DNA from: a bacterium
Lineage (GTDB): Bacteria > AUK180
Length of the DNA: 13,558 nt
NCBI GenBank assembly: GCA_021162505.1
Contig: JAGGYO010000036.1
Coordinates: forward strand, 1-13,558
Direction: 5' to 3'
The translations under genes were made by a program, and so were the position numbers. Below are positions 1 through 6,916 of this stretch, in pieces; the stretch's first letter is position 1; the number at the start of each line of letters is the position of its first letter. The notes beneath the pieces were generated by a model that saw only the letters and a list, made by a program, of their open reading frames with translations, made no database searches and had not been told where the DNA came from.

Positions 1-1
1 A

Positions 2-70
2 ATTAACTATAACGGGAAAGGTGTGGAAATAATTAAATGGACTGTGGAGAAAACAAATGAAAAAAATTAG
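2..70 (+). CDS. C-terminal tail of an unidentified protein (partial, 5' end outside window)
   Basis: From base 2 one forward frame is open for 22 codons and ends in TAG at 68-70. The other two forward frames stop early (TAA at 4-6 and 38-40 or nearby). The peptide begins INYNGKGVEIIKW and ends in a charged tail, EKTNEKN, which reads like a natural protein C-terminus. It is too short to assign a family. The alternative is non-coding AT-rich sequence that happens to be open, which is quite possible over this length. Confidence 0.35.
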   Translation: MNYNGKGVEIIKWTVEKTNEKN

Positions 71-145
71 TATTATATTTATAAAACGGTGCCAAAATGG
101 TGCCAGGTTGCTTCTTTGCTTCTTTCAGATTTTATTGATTGAAAT
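71..145. other. Non-coding stretch with two short direct repeats
   Basis: No gene is visible here. GGTGCCA occurs at 88-94 and again at 99-105. The unit TTGCTTCT is repeated in tandem from 108 to about 123. These may be remnants of a larger dispersed repeat, but nothing in the window matches them elsewhere. No convincing terminator hairpin follows the upstream tail. Confidence 0.4.
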
Positions 146-173
146 TTGAGAAAAAATAAATAAGTGATATAAT
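146..173 (+). promoter_or_regulatory. Sigma70-type promoter with extended -10, for the DUF1016 nuclease gene
   Basis: TTGAGA at 146-151 serves as the -35 box and a perfect TATAAT at 168-173 as the -10 box, with a 16 bp spacer. TG at 165-166 gives the extended -10 form TGnTATAAT. Transcription would start near 180, leaving a leader of about 50 nt that contains the AGGAGG ribosome binding site at 222-227. Confidence 0.6.
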
Positions 174-231
174 AAAATATAAAAATAAATAGAAAAGAAG
201 ATTATGAAAAATTTGAAATGTAGGAGGAGAT

Positions 232-1257
232 ATGGGGAAAGAAATTGTAAAAAAAGAATTGACAAAACTTATTGAAGAAATTAAGAAAAAGATTTATCAA
301 GCACAATATGAAGCACTAAAAAAGGTTAATAAAGAGCTTATTTCTCTCTATTGGGGAATTGGTGAAAGTATTGTCCAAAGGCAGGAAAAATATAATTGGG
401 GCAAATCCATAGTTGAGAATATATCTCAAGAACTTCAAAAAGAATTTTCCGGTATTAAAGGATTTTCTGCTGCAAATTTATGGAGAATACGCAATTTCTA
501 TACCACATATTTAGATAATCCAAAACTCGCAACATTGTCGCGAGAAATTTCGTGGTCTCATAATATAGCTATAATGGAAAAATGTAAGGATGATCAAGAA
601 AGGGAATTTTATATGTTAATATCTAAAAAATACGGCTGGACTTATCGAGTTCTTATAAATCAAATAGAAAATCAAACATACCAAAAGTTCTTATTAAATC
701 AAACAAATTTTGATAAAACAGTTCCAGAAAAATATAAAAATCAGGCAAAACTTGCAGTAAAAGATGAGTACACATTTGATTTTCTGGAATTGCGTGAAGA
801 ACATTTGGAAAGGGAATTAGAAACTCATTTAGTAAATAATATAAAGAATTTTTTAATAGAAATGGGGGGATATTTTACTTTTATTGGGAATCAGTTTAGA
901 ATTGAAGTAGGTGGCGAAGAGTTTTTTATTGATTTATTGTTATTTCACAGGAAATTGCAATGTCTTGTAGCAGTTGAATTAAAGATAGGGAAATTCAAAC
1001 CCGAATACGCAGGGAAAATGCAATTTTATTTATCTGTTTTGAATGACAAAATGAAATTAAAAGAAGAAAATCCCAGTATTGGAATTATAATCTGCAAAGA
1101 TAAAAATAGAACCGTTGTAGAATATAGTTTAAAAGATTTAGATAGTCCGATTGGTGTAGCTTCCTATAAAATAAGAAAAACATTACCCAAAGAATTAAAG
1201 AAATATTTGCCTTCATCAGAAGAAATTGCGAAAAAGTTGCTGGATTTTGATGAATAA
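232..1257 (+). CDS. DUF1016 / YhcG-type PD-(D/E)XK nuclease family protein
   Basis: This 341-residue protein is full length for the DUF1016 family. Residues about 10-170 match the DUF1016 N-terminal domain, with the signatures YWGIGESIV, WGKSIVENIS, GFSAANLWRIRNFY and ISWSHNIAIMEK. Residues about 190-335 form a PD-(D/E)XK nuclease fold: D234 in FFIDLLLFHR, E249 and K251 in AVELKIGKF, and Q264 in KMQFYL form the expected metal and catalytic set, so it looks active. The start is supported by AGGAGG at 222-227, 4 nt upstream. Family members are often found as solitary genes or near type I restriction loci. Here no methylase or specificity subunit is adjacent, and the gene has its own promoter. 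A role in DNA processing or defence is inferred from the fold and is not proven. Confidence 0.9.
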   Translation: MGKEIVKKELTKLIEEIKKKIYQAQYEALKKVNKELISLYWGIGESIVQRQEKYNWGKSIVENISQELQKEFSGIKGFSAANLWRIRNFYTTYLDNPKLATLSREISWSHNIAIMEKCKDDQEREFYMLISKKYGWTYRVLINQIENQTYQKFLLNQTNFDKTVPEKYKNQAKLAVKDEYTFDFLELREEHLERELETHLVNNIKNFLIEMGGYFTFIGNQFRIEVGGEEFFIDLLLFHRKLQCLVAVELKIGKFKPEYAGKMQFYLSVLNDKMKLKEENPSIGIIICKDKNRTVVEYSLKDLDSPIGVASYKIRKTLPKELKKYLPSSEEIAKKLLDFDE

Positions 1258-1270
1258 AAGAAAGTAAATA

Positions 1271-1294
1271 CTGGATTCCTGCTTTCGCAGGAAT
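1271..1294. repeat. Palindromic intergenic repeat unit (GCAGGAAT type)
   Basis: ATTCCTGC at 1275-1282 and GCAGGAAT at 1287-1294 form a perfect 8 bp stem with a TTTC loop, followed directly by GAC. Units of the form 'ggattcctgctttcgcaggaatgac' are a well-known type of dispersed intergenic repeat in several bacterial lineages. There is no T-run after the stem, so it is not a canonical terminator, although it lies 17 nt after the nuclease stop codon and could protect or end that transcript. Confidence 0.6.
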
Positions 1295-1295
1295 G

Positions 1296-1313
1296 ACCCC
1301 GAAAATACGGGGT
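1296..1313. repeat. Second short inverted repeat, ACCCCG/CGGGGT
   Basis: ACCCCG at 1296-1301 pairs with CGGGGT at 1308-1313 around an AAAATA loop, giving a 6 bp GC-rich stem directly behind the previous palindrome. The two hairpins together look like one composite repeat unit. No T-tract follows. Confidence 0.5.
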
Positions 1314-1340
1314 AAACTTCAAAGGAATGGATTTTTCACT

Positions 1341-1500
1341 AACCTTCGGTCTTCGCTACGCTCGGCTCAGGATGACGGAAAAAAAGTGAAGAGTGAAAAG
1401 GGAAAGAAAATGAGATTATCACGCTTTTACTTTGTAAAAACTCATAATGACAAGGATAGATACCGTGTCAAGCACAGGCAGATAAATTGAGATGTCAGAC
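1341..1500. repeat. Mosaic of degenerate intergenic repeats ending in ATGAC-like motifs
   Basis: This stretch joins CTTCGGTCTTCGCTACGCTC.. with GGATGACGG (1344-1378), GAGATTATCACGC..CATAATGAC (about 1410-1451), ATACCGTGTCAAGCAC (about 1461-1476) and GATGTCAGAC. Each resembles a dispersed intergenic repeat that typically ends in ATGAC, several of them in decayed form. A 65-codon frame across 1293-1490 has no RBS and encodes only the translated repeats, so I do not call a gene. Function unknown. Confidence 0.5.
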
Positions 1501-1506
1501 AAATTG

Positions 1507-1535
1507 TTGATTTAATTTTATTAATAAATTATAAT
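1507..1535 (+). promoter_or_regulatory. Sigma70-type promoter for the M90 peptidase gene; leaderless transcript predicted
   Basis: TTGATT at 1507-1512 and a perfect TATAAT at 1530-1535 are separated by 17 bp. Only 6 nt lie between the -10 box and the ATG at 1542, so the expected transcription start falls on or next to the A of the start codon. No Shine-Dalgarno sequence could be in the transcript. Confidence 0.6.
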
Positions 1536-1541
1536 GAAACT

Positions 1542-2513
1542 ATGGAAGTATTTGAAAAGCAGAGAAAATTCAATGTGGTTTTTACTGCTATTTTTTCATT
1601 TTTAATTTCGGCAACATTCTTTGGATTATTGTTTGTCCTGATAAAGCATAAGGACATTGTCAATATTCTGATAATAATTTTTATCCCAATATCTATATTC
1701 ATCACATTCTTCTTTTTATTTACGAAAAAGTATAGAGATAGAAAAAGAATTCTGAATACTCCCTTTCCCACAAATTGGAGAAAAATATTAATAGAAAATA
1801 TCCCATTCTATAATGATTTATGCGAGAATGATAAAGAGATATTTGAAAAAAGGATCCAGATATTTCTCAATGAAAAAAACATTTACGGTGTGGAGACCGA
1901 AATAGATGAAAAGACAAAAATCCTTATAGGTGCAAGTGCTATAATTCCTGTTTTTAAGATACCCTGGTTCACTTATGATCACCTTAAAGAAATATTGATC
2001 TATCCTAAAAATTTTGATGAGAATTATGACTTTTCAAATAATAGTGGGAATATTTTGGGATTAGTGGACAGCAAGTCCACAATGATATTATCGAAACAAG
2101 CACTTTATGAGGGGTTCAATAATCTTAAAGACGGTAAAAATGTGGGCTTTCATGAATTTACGCATAAAATTGACGGCGAAGATGGTCGAATTGACGGGAT
2201 TCCTTCATATTTGATCAATAGTCCCAAATTATTTGAACAATGGAATGAAGTATACAAAAGTGAAAAAAGGAAATTGGAGCAAGGACACTCTGATATTAAT
2301 CCCTATGCTCTTACAAATAGTGCGGAATTTTTTGCTGTTGTAACCGAATATTTATTTGAAGATCCTCAGGGTATGAAAAGAAAACATAACGAACTCTTCA
2401 AAACACTTTCCGCGATTTTTAGGCAGGATTTTAGGTCAATGTTAAACGATAATATCAAAGCGATCTTTAAAAATACAGGATTCGGTCGCCGTAGAAAAAG
2501 AAATTGGAAATAA
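1542..2513 (+). CDS. MtfA-like zinc metallopeptidase (M90 family) with two N-terminal membrane segments
   Basis: This 323-residue protein resembles MtfA (M90) from about residue 80 onward. It has the IPFYNDLCENDKEIFEKRIQ-type start, the IGASAIIPV and ILIYPKNF strands, the zinc-binding helix HEFTH (H204, E205 catalytic, H208) in GFHEFTHKIDGEDG, and the third-ligand helix SAEFFAVVTE (E262 candidate). Two hydrophobic helices at about 12-34 and 40-60, followed by KKYRDRKR, make it a membrane-anchored form with the peptidase probably cytoplasmic; E. coli MtfA is soluble and somewhat shorter. There is no in-frame ATG or RBS nearby to offer another start, and none upstream, which fits leaderless translation. 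In E. coli MtfA binds the regulator Mlc; no such partner is visible, so the substrate is unknown. The gene is convergent with the ZIP pseudogene, 13 nt away. Confidence 0.85.
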   Translation: MEVFEKQRKFNVVFTAIFSFLISATFFGLLFVLIKHKDIVNILIIIFIPISIFITFFFLFTKKYRDRKRILNTPFPTNWRKILIENIPFYNDLCENDKEIFEKRIQIFLNEKNIYGVETEIDEKTKILIGASAIIPVFKIPWFTYDHLKEILIYPKNFDENYDFSNNSGNILGLVDSKSTMILSKQALYEGFNNLKDGKNVGFHEFTHKIDGEDGRIDGIPSYLINSPKLFEQWNEVYKSEKRKLEQGHSDINPYALTNSAEFFAVVTEYLFEDPQGMKRKHNELFKTLSAIFRQDFRSMLNDNIKAIFKNTGFGRRRKRNWK

Positions 2514-2526
2514 AATAAATAATATA

Positions 2527-3303
2527 CTATAACCAGATAGCAAGCACAGCCATTAATCCAAGTCCCATGCTGGAAAACAGGAACTTCAATGTTCTATCTT
2601 CACCAGATTTAAATTCCTTACTAAGTATACTGATAATTGCAATATATAAAAAAGTGCCTGCTGCAACGGCATCAAATATTCCTTCTGTAATTTCTTCACT
2701 CTTACCCGTTAAAATTGCACTTAGTCCGGTTCCTAATACTATCCCAATGGGAGTAGCGAAGGAAAACAGGAACAGTATTTTTTTTATGGTGGTTTTTTTA
2801 ATATTTCCTTTTATAAGACTGACCCCTAATGCAAATGCAGCTGACCACTTATGTGATATCAATGCAATAAAGGTAACGATCGATAGACCGATGGTATCCT
2901 CTGTTCCAAGGGCAAAACCTGCTATAATGGAGTGAATGGATAATATGAATGTCAACATATACGGGTATATATTTCTTTTCTGAGTTTTACCCAAAGATGC
3001 AGCAATTGCAGAATGTCCTTTTACCAGAACTTTCTCCAAAAATAAAACAAATAAGAAGCCCATAGCACAGATCAAAAATACCTAGGGAAACTCTAAATTC
3101 AAATGGTTCAACCCATCTTGTGCATCCGGAAGCATATGGATCAATCCGGCTCCTAAAAATATACCACCGGCAAAGGTATTTCCCAGAGAAAATCAGCGTT
3201 CGCTTTTTTTCAATCCTGCAATGCGTAATGATAAAAAACCTCCGCCTAATCCTGTAATTAAAATGACAAGAAAAGCAATTCCTTTAAATACAATGATATT
3301 CAT
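2527..3303 (-). pseudogene. ZIP-family divalent metal transporter gene interrupted by two in-frame stops
   Basis: One reading frame runs for 258 codons, the normal length for bacterial ZIP transporters, with no frameshift. It contains TGA at codon 37 (3193-3195) and TAG at codon 74 (3082-3084). Family features lie on both sides of the stops: GGIFLGAGLIHMLPDA in TM2 (H56), HSIIAGFALG in TM4 (H124) and HKWSAAFALG in TM5 (H151). The usual Glu of the TM4 motif (HSxxEG) is Ala here, as in some subfamilies. ATG at 3303 has GGAG at 3310-3313, 6 nt away, and a good promoter. The C-terminal part (from the TTG at 3075) could be translated alone but would lack TM1-2. Most likely a recently inactivated gene; sequencing error or stop readthrough is possible. 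When intact it would move Zn or Fe across the inner membrane. Confidence 0.8.
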
Positions 3304-3329
3304 AATGTACTCCATATAACAGTTTATCT

Positions 3330-3357
3330 ATTATAAACAAAAATCAAAAAAAGTCAA
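3330..3357 (-). promoter_or_regulatory. Sigma70-type promoter of the ZIP transporter pseudogene
   Basis: On the minus strand TTGACT (3352-3357) and TATAAT (3330-3335) are separated by 16 bp and lie 27 nt upstream of the ATG. Both boxes are near consensus, so the promoter has not decayed even though the reading frame carries stops. I see no clear Zur or Fur operator palindrome here. Confidence 0.6.
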
Positions 3358-3540
3358 AGTAAAGTTCAAGGGTAATTTCGGAGTTAAGAAAATGCATAAT
3401 ATTGAAAAATCATTGAGACAGAACACGGCCTGTTTATTTCCTCAATTATCCCAATATGGAGAGAAATACTCATAGCTATATGAAAGATATACAATGTAAG
3501 GAAAAGATGAAAAACCAGTCCTCTCAAAATAAAAAAATAC
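3358..3540. other. Divergent intergenic region with a possible nested hairpin
   Basis: This stretch separates the ZIP promoter from the promoter of the long gene cluster and has no credible ORF. Nested complementary arms occur: ATATTG 3399-3404 with CAATAT 3452-3457, ATTGAG 3412-3417 with CTCAAT 3441-3446, and ACAG 3418-3421 with CTGT 3430-3433. The arms are short and AT-rich, so chance pairing is possible. No known riboswitch or small RNA is recognised. Confidence 0.3.
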
Positions 3541-3569
3541 TTGACTTTATATTGATTTTATCGTATAAT
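3541..3569 (+). promoter_or_regulatory. Near-consensus sigma70 promoter driving the long downstream gene cluster
   Basis: TTGACT at 3541-3546 and TATAAT at 3564-3569 are separated by exactly 17 bp. The leader is about 20 nt and contains AGGGGG at 3586-3591 before the ATG at 3597. No comparably clear promoter or terminator was noticed further down, so this may be the principal promoter for all genes to the window end. Confidence 0.7.
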
Positions 3570-3596
3570 GAATTATAAAATACATAGGGGGATGCA

Positions 3597-5825
3597 ATGA
3601 GTAACGACCTCAACAACTTGCTTGAAAACCTTAAGGAAGACCCATCACCTTCCACTTATTATGCAGTAGTAGAATTCTACAGAAAAGACAAGGATTATGA
3701 AAATGCTATAAAATATGCAGATGAATGCCTTTCTGAATTTCCGAACAATTTAAAGGTTTCTCTTGCGAAAGGGAAAATATTGATCGATGAAGAAAAATTA
3801 GATCCTGCGCGAGAAGTTTTTGAAACCATTGTGGAAAAAAGAGCTACACATTATATGGCAAATCAACAATTAGCAAAGATCTATAAGATGCAAAGCGAAT
3901 TTGATAAAGCTCTTGAACATTTGAATGTTCTTTTAGACGAGAATCCTGATGATGATCTTATCAATGAAGAGATCAAAGAGATAAAAGAAATAGTCGCCAA
4001 AGGCGGTGAATCTTCTGAGAGTGATGCAGAGATATATACTATTTCAAATGCAAAAGTATATGAAGAAAAGGGAGAAACGGATAAAGCAAAAGAGATTTAT
4101 ACAAAGATATTGGGAGATGATCCGGAAAATAGTGAAGCGAAGGAAGCCCTTGAAAAATTGAGTCCTACTGAGGTTCCTGAAGAATCTGCTTCATCTGTTG
4201 AAGATAAATTTACTGACCTTTTTGAAGAAGGAGAAATAGAAGAGCCCGAAAATGAAGAGAGCGAAGAGGGTATGGAAGAGTTCTTTTCAGAAGAAAATAA
4301 AGAAGCCGATGAATTTGAAGATATTTTCGATGAAGGCAAATCTTCAGAAGAAGAAAGTTCAAAAGCCGAAGAAACATTTAGCAATATATTCGAAGAAGAA
4401 AATCAAGATGAAAAAACTGCTGCTGATAGTGCCGGAACATCTGATGAAATATTAGGTGAAGATTCGGAAACAGTAGCAGAAGTATCGGATGATTTTGGTG
4501 ATATTTTTAGTGACGCCGAAGAAGAAAAAGAGTCAGGACCAGATGAATTAGAAGACATTTTTGGTGAAGACGAAAAAAAGGAAGAAGAAGTCAAAGAGGA
4601 AGAGGATGTTTTCGACAGTGATGAAGTAAAAGAGGAAGAAAAAGAAGAACCGAGCGATATGGAAAACATTTTTGGCGAAGACGAAGAAAAGGAAGAGGAA
4701 GCTGAAGAGATCAAAGAAGAAATACCGGAGTCCGAAGAAGAGAAGGAAGATATTGAAGAGATACAAGAAGAGAAGAATGGAATAACTACGGAGCACGCAG
4801 AGCACTCTGAGATTAAAGAAGAAGAAAAATCTAAAACGGAAGAAGGCAATGTTTTTGAAGAAGAAGATTTGGAAGAAACCCCATCGGAATTTACTGAAGA
4901 GGAAGAATCGGATGATACTTTAAAGCAGATGCTGCAAGGGGAACTTGATGATGATGAGAAGGAGATCTTTGAAGAAGGAACCAATGAAAAAACTGAAATA
5001 GCTTCAGAAGTCAAGGAAGAAACAAACGAAAATGCTGAAATTGAAAGTGTTTTTGACCAGGCATTTGGAGAATCTGAAGCAGCGGCTGAAGATGAAACAA
5101 TGGATATGTTCGCTGCCGCCGATAGTGAAGAGAATAATAATGAAGAAGATGATCCCGGTGAAGAGACCGTTATCTATTCAACTGAAATGAAACCAGGTGA
5201 AACATTAGAAGAAGGGGAAGAAAAAGAAGAAGAGATTGGAGAGGAAGAGATTGAGGAAGTTCCAGAACAAGAAAAAGAGGAAGAACCGGAAGCAATAGAA
5301 GAAGAGATCTCAGAGAAAGTAATAGCAGAAGAGCCCCAAGAAGAAGTCGAAGAGGAGATCGTAGAGGAAGAACTAATTCCTGCAATAGAACAAAAAGAGG
5401 TTTCTCTTGCTACCCCCCTAATTCAAGGTGTTCCGGTTTATTTAGCCAATAAGGTTCAAAAACCCATTACATCAATCGATGAATTTTTAAATTATATTTG
5501 GGAATTTGAAGGAATAGACGGCGTTTATATTGTAAGTACTGACGGTTTATTGATCTCAGGTAAGCCTGAAGAACCGAATTTCGACATTAATGAATTCTCG
5601 GCAGATGTTGCAGAAATTTTGAAAAAGCAGGAAAACCTCTCTATTCTCATTGGCAATGAGCAATTAAATGAAATGGAAATTGGGTTTGAAAAGGGAAAAC
5701 TTTTTGCATATAGAGTAAATGTCGGTTTTATCTTTGTTCAGGGAAAATCGTTTGTTCTTGGTAGTAGTTTAATGCCCATAATAAAGTATCTTGTTAGTAA
5801 AGTGGAGAAAGATGGAATATTATAG
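3597..5825 (+). CDS. TPR protein with long acidic repeat region and C-terminal roadblock/LC7 domain
   Basis: This 742-residue protein has three parts. Residues about 1-185 hold TPR-type helical repeats (PSPSTYYAVVEFYRKDKDYENAIKYADECL, then DPAREVFETIV, DKALEHLNVLLDENP, DKAKEIYTKILGDDPEN). Residues about 195-600 are a very Glu-rich, presumably disordered region in which a short motif of the form [DEN]-[ILVM]-F-x-[ED] recurs about twelve times (DLFEEG from 207 to DMFAAA at 503). Residues about 620-740 match a roadblock/LC7 domain: ITSIDEFLNYIWEFEGIDGVYIV, STDGLLISG and the strands ending FVQGKSFVLGSSL. Roadblock domains usually dimerise and regulate small Ras-like GTPases such as MglA; no GTPase is in the window. 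It is first in the cluster and overlaps the next gene by 14 nt. A cytoplasmic scaffold role is inferred. The purine-rich strand produces long spurious Ser/Leu-rich frames on the other strand. Confidence 0.85.
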   Translation: MSNDLNNLLENLKEDPSPSTYYAVVEFYRKDKDYENAIKYADECLSEFPNNLKVSLAKGKILIDEEKLDPAREVFETIVEKRATHYMANQQLAKIYKMQSEFDKALEHLNVLLDENPDDDLINEEIKEIKEIVAKGGESSESDAEIYTISNAKVYEEKGETDKAKEIYTKILGDDPENSEAKEALEKLSPTEVPEESASSVEDKFTDLFEEGEIEEPENEESEEGMEEFFSEENKEADEFEDIFDEGKSSEEESSKAEETFSNIFEEENQDEKTAADSAGTSDEILGEDSETVAEVSDDFGDIFSDAEEEKESGPDELEDIFGEDEKKEEEVKEEEDVFDSDEVKEEEKEEPSDMENIFGEDEEKEEEAEEIKEEIPESEEEKEDIEEIQEEKNGITTEHAEHSEIKEEEKSKTEEGNVFEEEDLEETPSEFTEEEESDDTLKQMLQGELDDDEKEIFEEGTNEKTEIASEVKEETNENAEIESVFDQAFGESEAAAEDETMDMFAAADSEENNNEEDDPGEETVIYSTEMKPGETLEEGEEKEEEIGEEEIEEVPEQEKEEEPEAIEEEISEKVIAEEPQEEVEEEIVEEELIPAIEQKEVSLATPLIQGVPVYLANKVQKPITSIDEFLNYIWEFEGIDGVYIVSTDGLLISGKPEEPNFDINEFSADVAEILKKQENLSILIGNEQLNEMEIGFEKGKLFAYRVNVGFIFVQGKSFVLGSSLMPIIKYLVSKVEKDGIL
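4783..4816 (+). repeat. Genomic-repeat-like segment inside the acidic region
   Basis: The segment containing ACGGAGCACGCAGAGCAC encodes ITTEHAEHSEI (residues 396-406), with the only His pair in an otherwise Glu/Lys/Asp-dominated tract. It resembles dispersed repeats of the 'accacggagcacacagag' type seen between genes in many environmental bacteria. It stays in frame and supplies Glu codons, so it fits the surrounding composition. Origin by insertion of a repeat is inference. Confidence 0.4.
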
Positions 5826-6903
5826 AAAAAGGATAGAAAAATTAAGAAACTTGTATCCTGAAAAAGGTTTTTTCTTTTTTCACGATATTGCAAGAACTTA
5901 TCTCACGGGCTTCAGTTCAAGTGAAGACCATGATGGTATCCTTATTGTAACTCCCAAAAATGCCTACTTTTTTATTGATGCTCGATATATCCAAGCAGCA
6001 AAATCTCAAATACCTTCTGCAAAAGTTATCCTTATTGAATCTTATAAAGATACCTATCTCTCTATTGTAGAATACTTTAAAACCGATGGTGTAGAAGAGG
6101 TACTCATTGATGGCAATAGAATAAGCTATACACTGCTCAAAACGGTTAAAAAGGCGTTAAGAGGAATTAAATTAAAGGTAAAACCTGATATTTTAAGATC
6201 TTTAAGGGCGATCAAGGATGAGAGTGAAATTGCTCTTATTTCAAAAGCTGTAGATATTAGCGAACTGGCGTTCAATAAGACCTTAGAGATTATAAAACCC
6301 GGTATTTCTGAAGCAGATCTTGCCAATGAATTGGAATATCAAATGAGAAAATTCGGTGGTTTGGGTCCCGGTTTTGATTCTATAGTTCTCTTCGGTCCCC
6401 GCACATCTTTACCACATGGTGTCCCGCAAAAAGATATTAAATGCAGGGATAAGGAGATCATTTTAATTGATTTCGGTGTGAACTACGAACATTATACTTC
6501 AGATATTACAAGGACATTTTTCTTGGGTGAACCAACTTTGCATATGAAGGAAGTTTATCTAACGGTATTAAGGGCTAATCAAAGAGTTCTTGATAAAGTG
6601 AAAACAAATATGACATTAAGATCTGTCGACCAGATCGCGAGAAAAGAGATAGAAAAATCCGGTTATGGTGACAGATTTATTCATAGTCTGGGCCATGGGA
6701 TCGGCTTGGAAATTCACGAGACCCCTTTTTTATCTTCAAAAATGAAAAGAGGGCGGCTTCAAGTGGGTATGACATTCACTGATGAACCGGGGATTTATCT
6801 TGAAAATGAGTTCGGAGTCCGTATTGAAGATGATATTTACTTATCAAGTTCAGGTCCGGTTCACTTAACCAGTGGCCTAAAAAGGGAAATTAAAATATTA
6901 TAA
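5812..6903 (+). CDS. Xaa-Pro aminopeptidase/dipeptidase, M24B family
   Basis: This 363-residue protein has an N-terminal creatinase-like domain (about 1-125) and a pita-bread M24 catalytic domain (about 130-363). All five expected metal ligands are present: D220 and D231 in DFGVNYEHYTSDITRTF, H295 in GHGIGLEIHE, E325 in DEPGIY and E339 in VRIEDD. It should be an active two-metal cytoplasmic enzyme that cleaves peptides next to proline. I chose ATG 5812 because GGAG at 5803-5806 is correctly spaced and the protein then begins MEYYRKRIEKL as in homologues. An in-frame ATG at 5791 would add seven residues but has no RBS. The start lies inside the end of the preceding gene, implying translational coupling. 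The position directly before efp is a common arrangement. Confidence 0.92.
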   Translation: MEYYRKRIEKLRNLYPEKGFFFFHDIARTYLTGFSSSEDHDGILIVTPKNAYFFIDARYIQAAKSQIPSAKVILIESYKDTYLSIVEYFKTDGVEEVLIDGNRISYTLLKTVKKALRGIKLKVKPDILRSLRAIKDESEIALISKAVDISELAFNKTLEIIKPGISEADLANELEYQMRKFGGLGPGFDSIVLFGPRTSLPHGVPQKDIKCRDKEIILIDFGVNYEHYTSDITRTFFLGEPTLHMKEVYLTVLRANQRVLDKVKTNMTLRSVDQIARKEIEKSGYGDRFIHSLGHGIGLEIHETPFLSSKMKRGRLQVGMTFTDEPGIYLENEFGVRIEDDIYLSSSGPVHLTSGLKREIKIL

Positions 6904-6916
6904 AAAAGGAGCTTAG

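Noticed and set aside
1275..1313. Tandem hairpins as a Rho-independent terminator
   Set aside because: Neither stem is followed by a T-run; they fit a dispersed repeat better, although an effect on the upstream transcript is possible.
1293..1490. 65-codon forward ORF
   Set aside because: It starts inside the palindromic repeat, has no RBS, and its peptide is translated repeat sequence.
1271..1500. CRISPR array
   Set aside because: The repeats are of different types and lengths with no regular spacer pattern, and no cas genes are nearby.
4097..5014. Long Ser-rich reverse-strand ORFs opposite the roadblock gene
   Set aside because: They are the antisense of GAA/GAG-rich codons (TTC/CTC and TCT/TCC in shifted frames) and lack start signals; the composition bias alone keeps the frames open.
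5170..5385. Leu-rich reverse ORF, apparently hydrophobic
   Set aside because: It is another shadow of the purine-rich acidic region; the Leu runs come from CTT/CTC complements of GAG/AAG codons, so this is not a real membrane protein.
5791..5811. Earlier in-frame ATG for the M24 peptidase
   Set aside because: It has no ribosome binding site and would increase the overlap with the preceding gene, whereas ATG 5812 has GGAG at good spacing and matches the family N-terminus.
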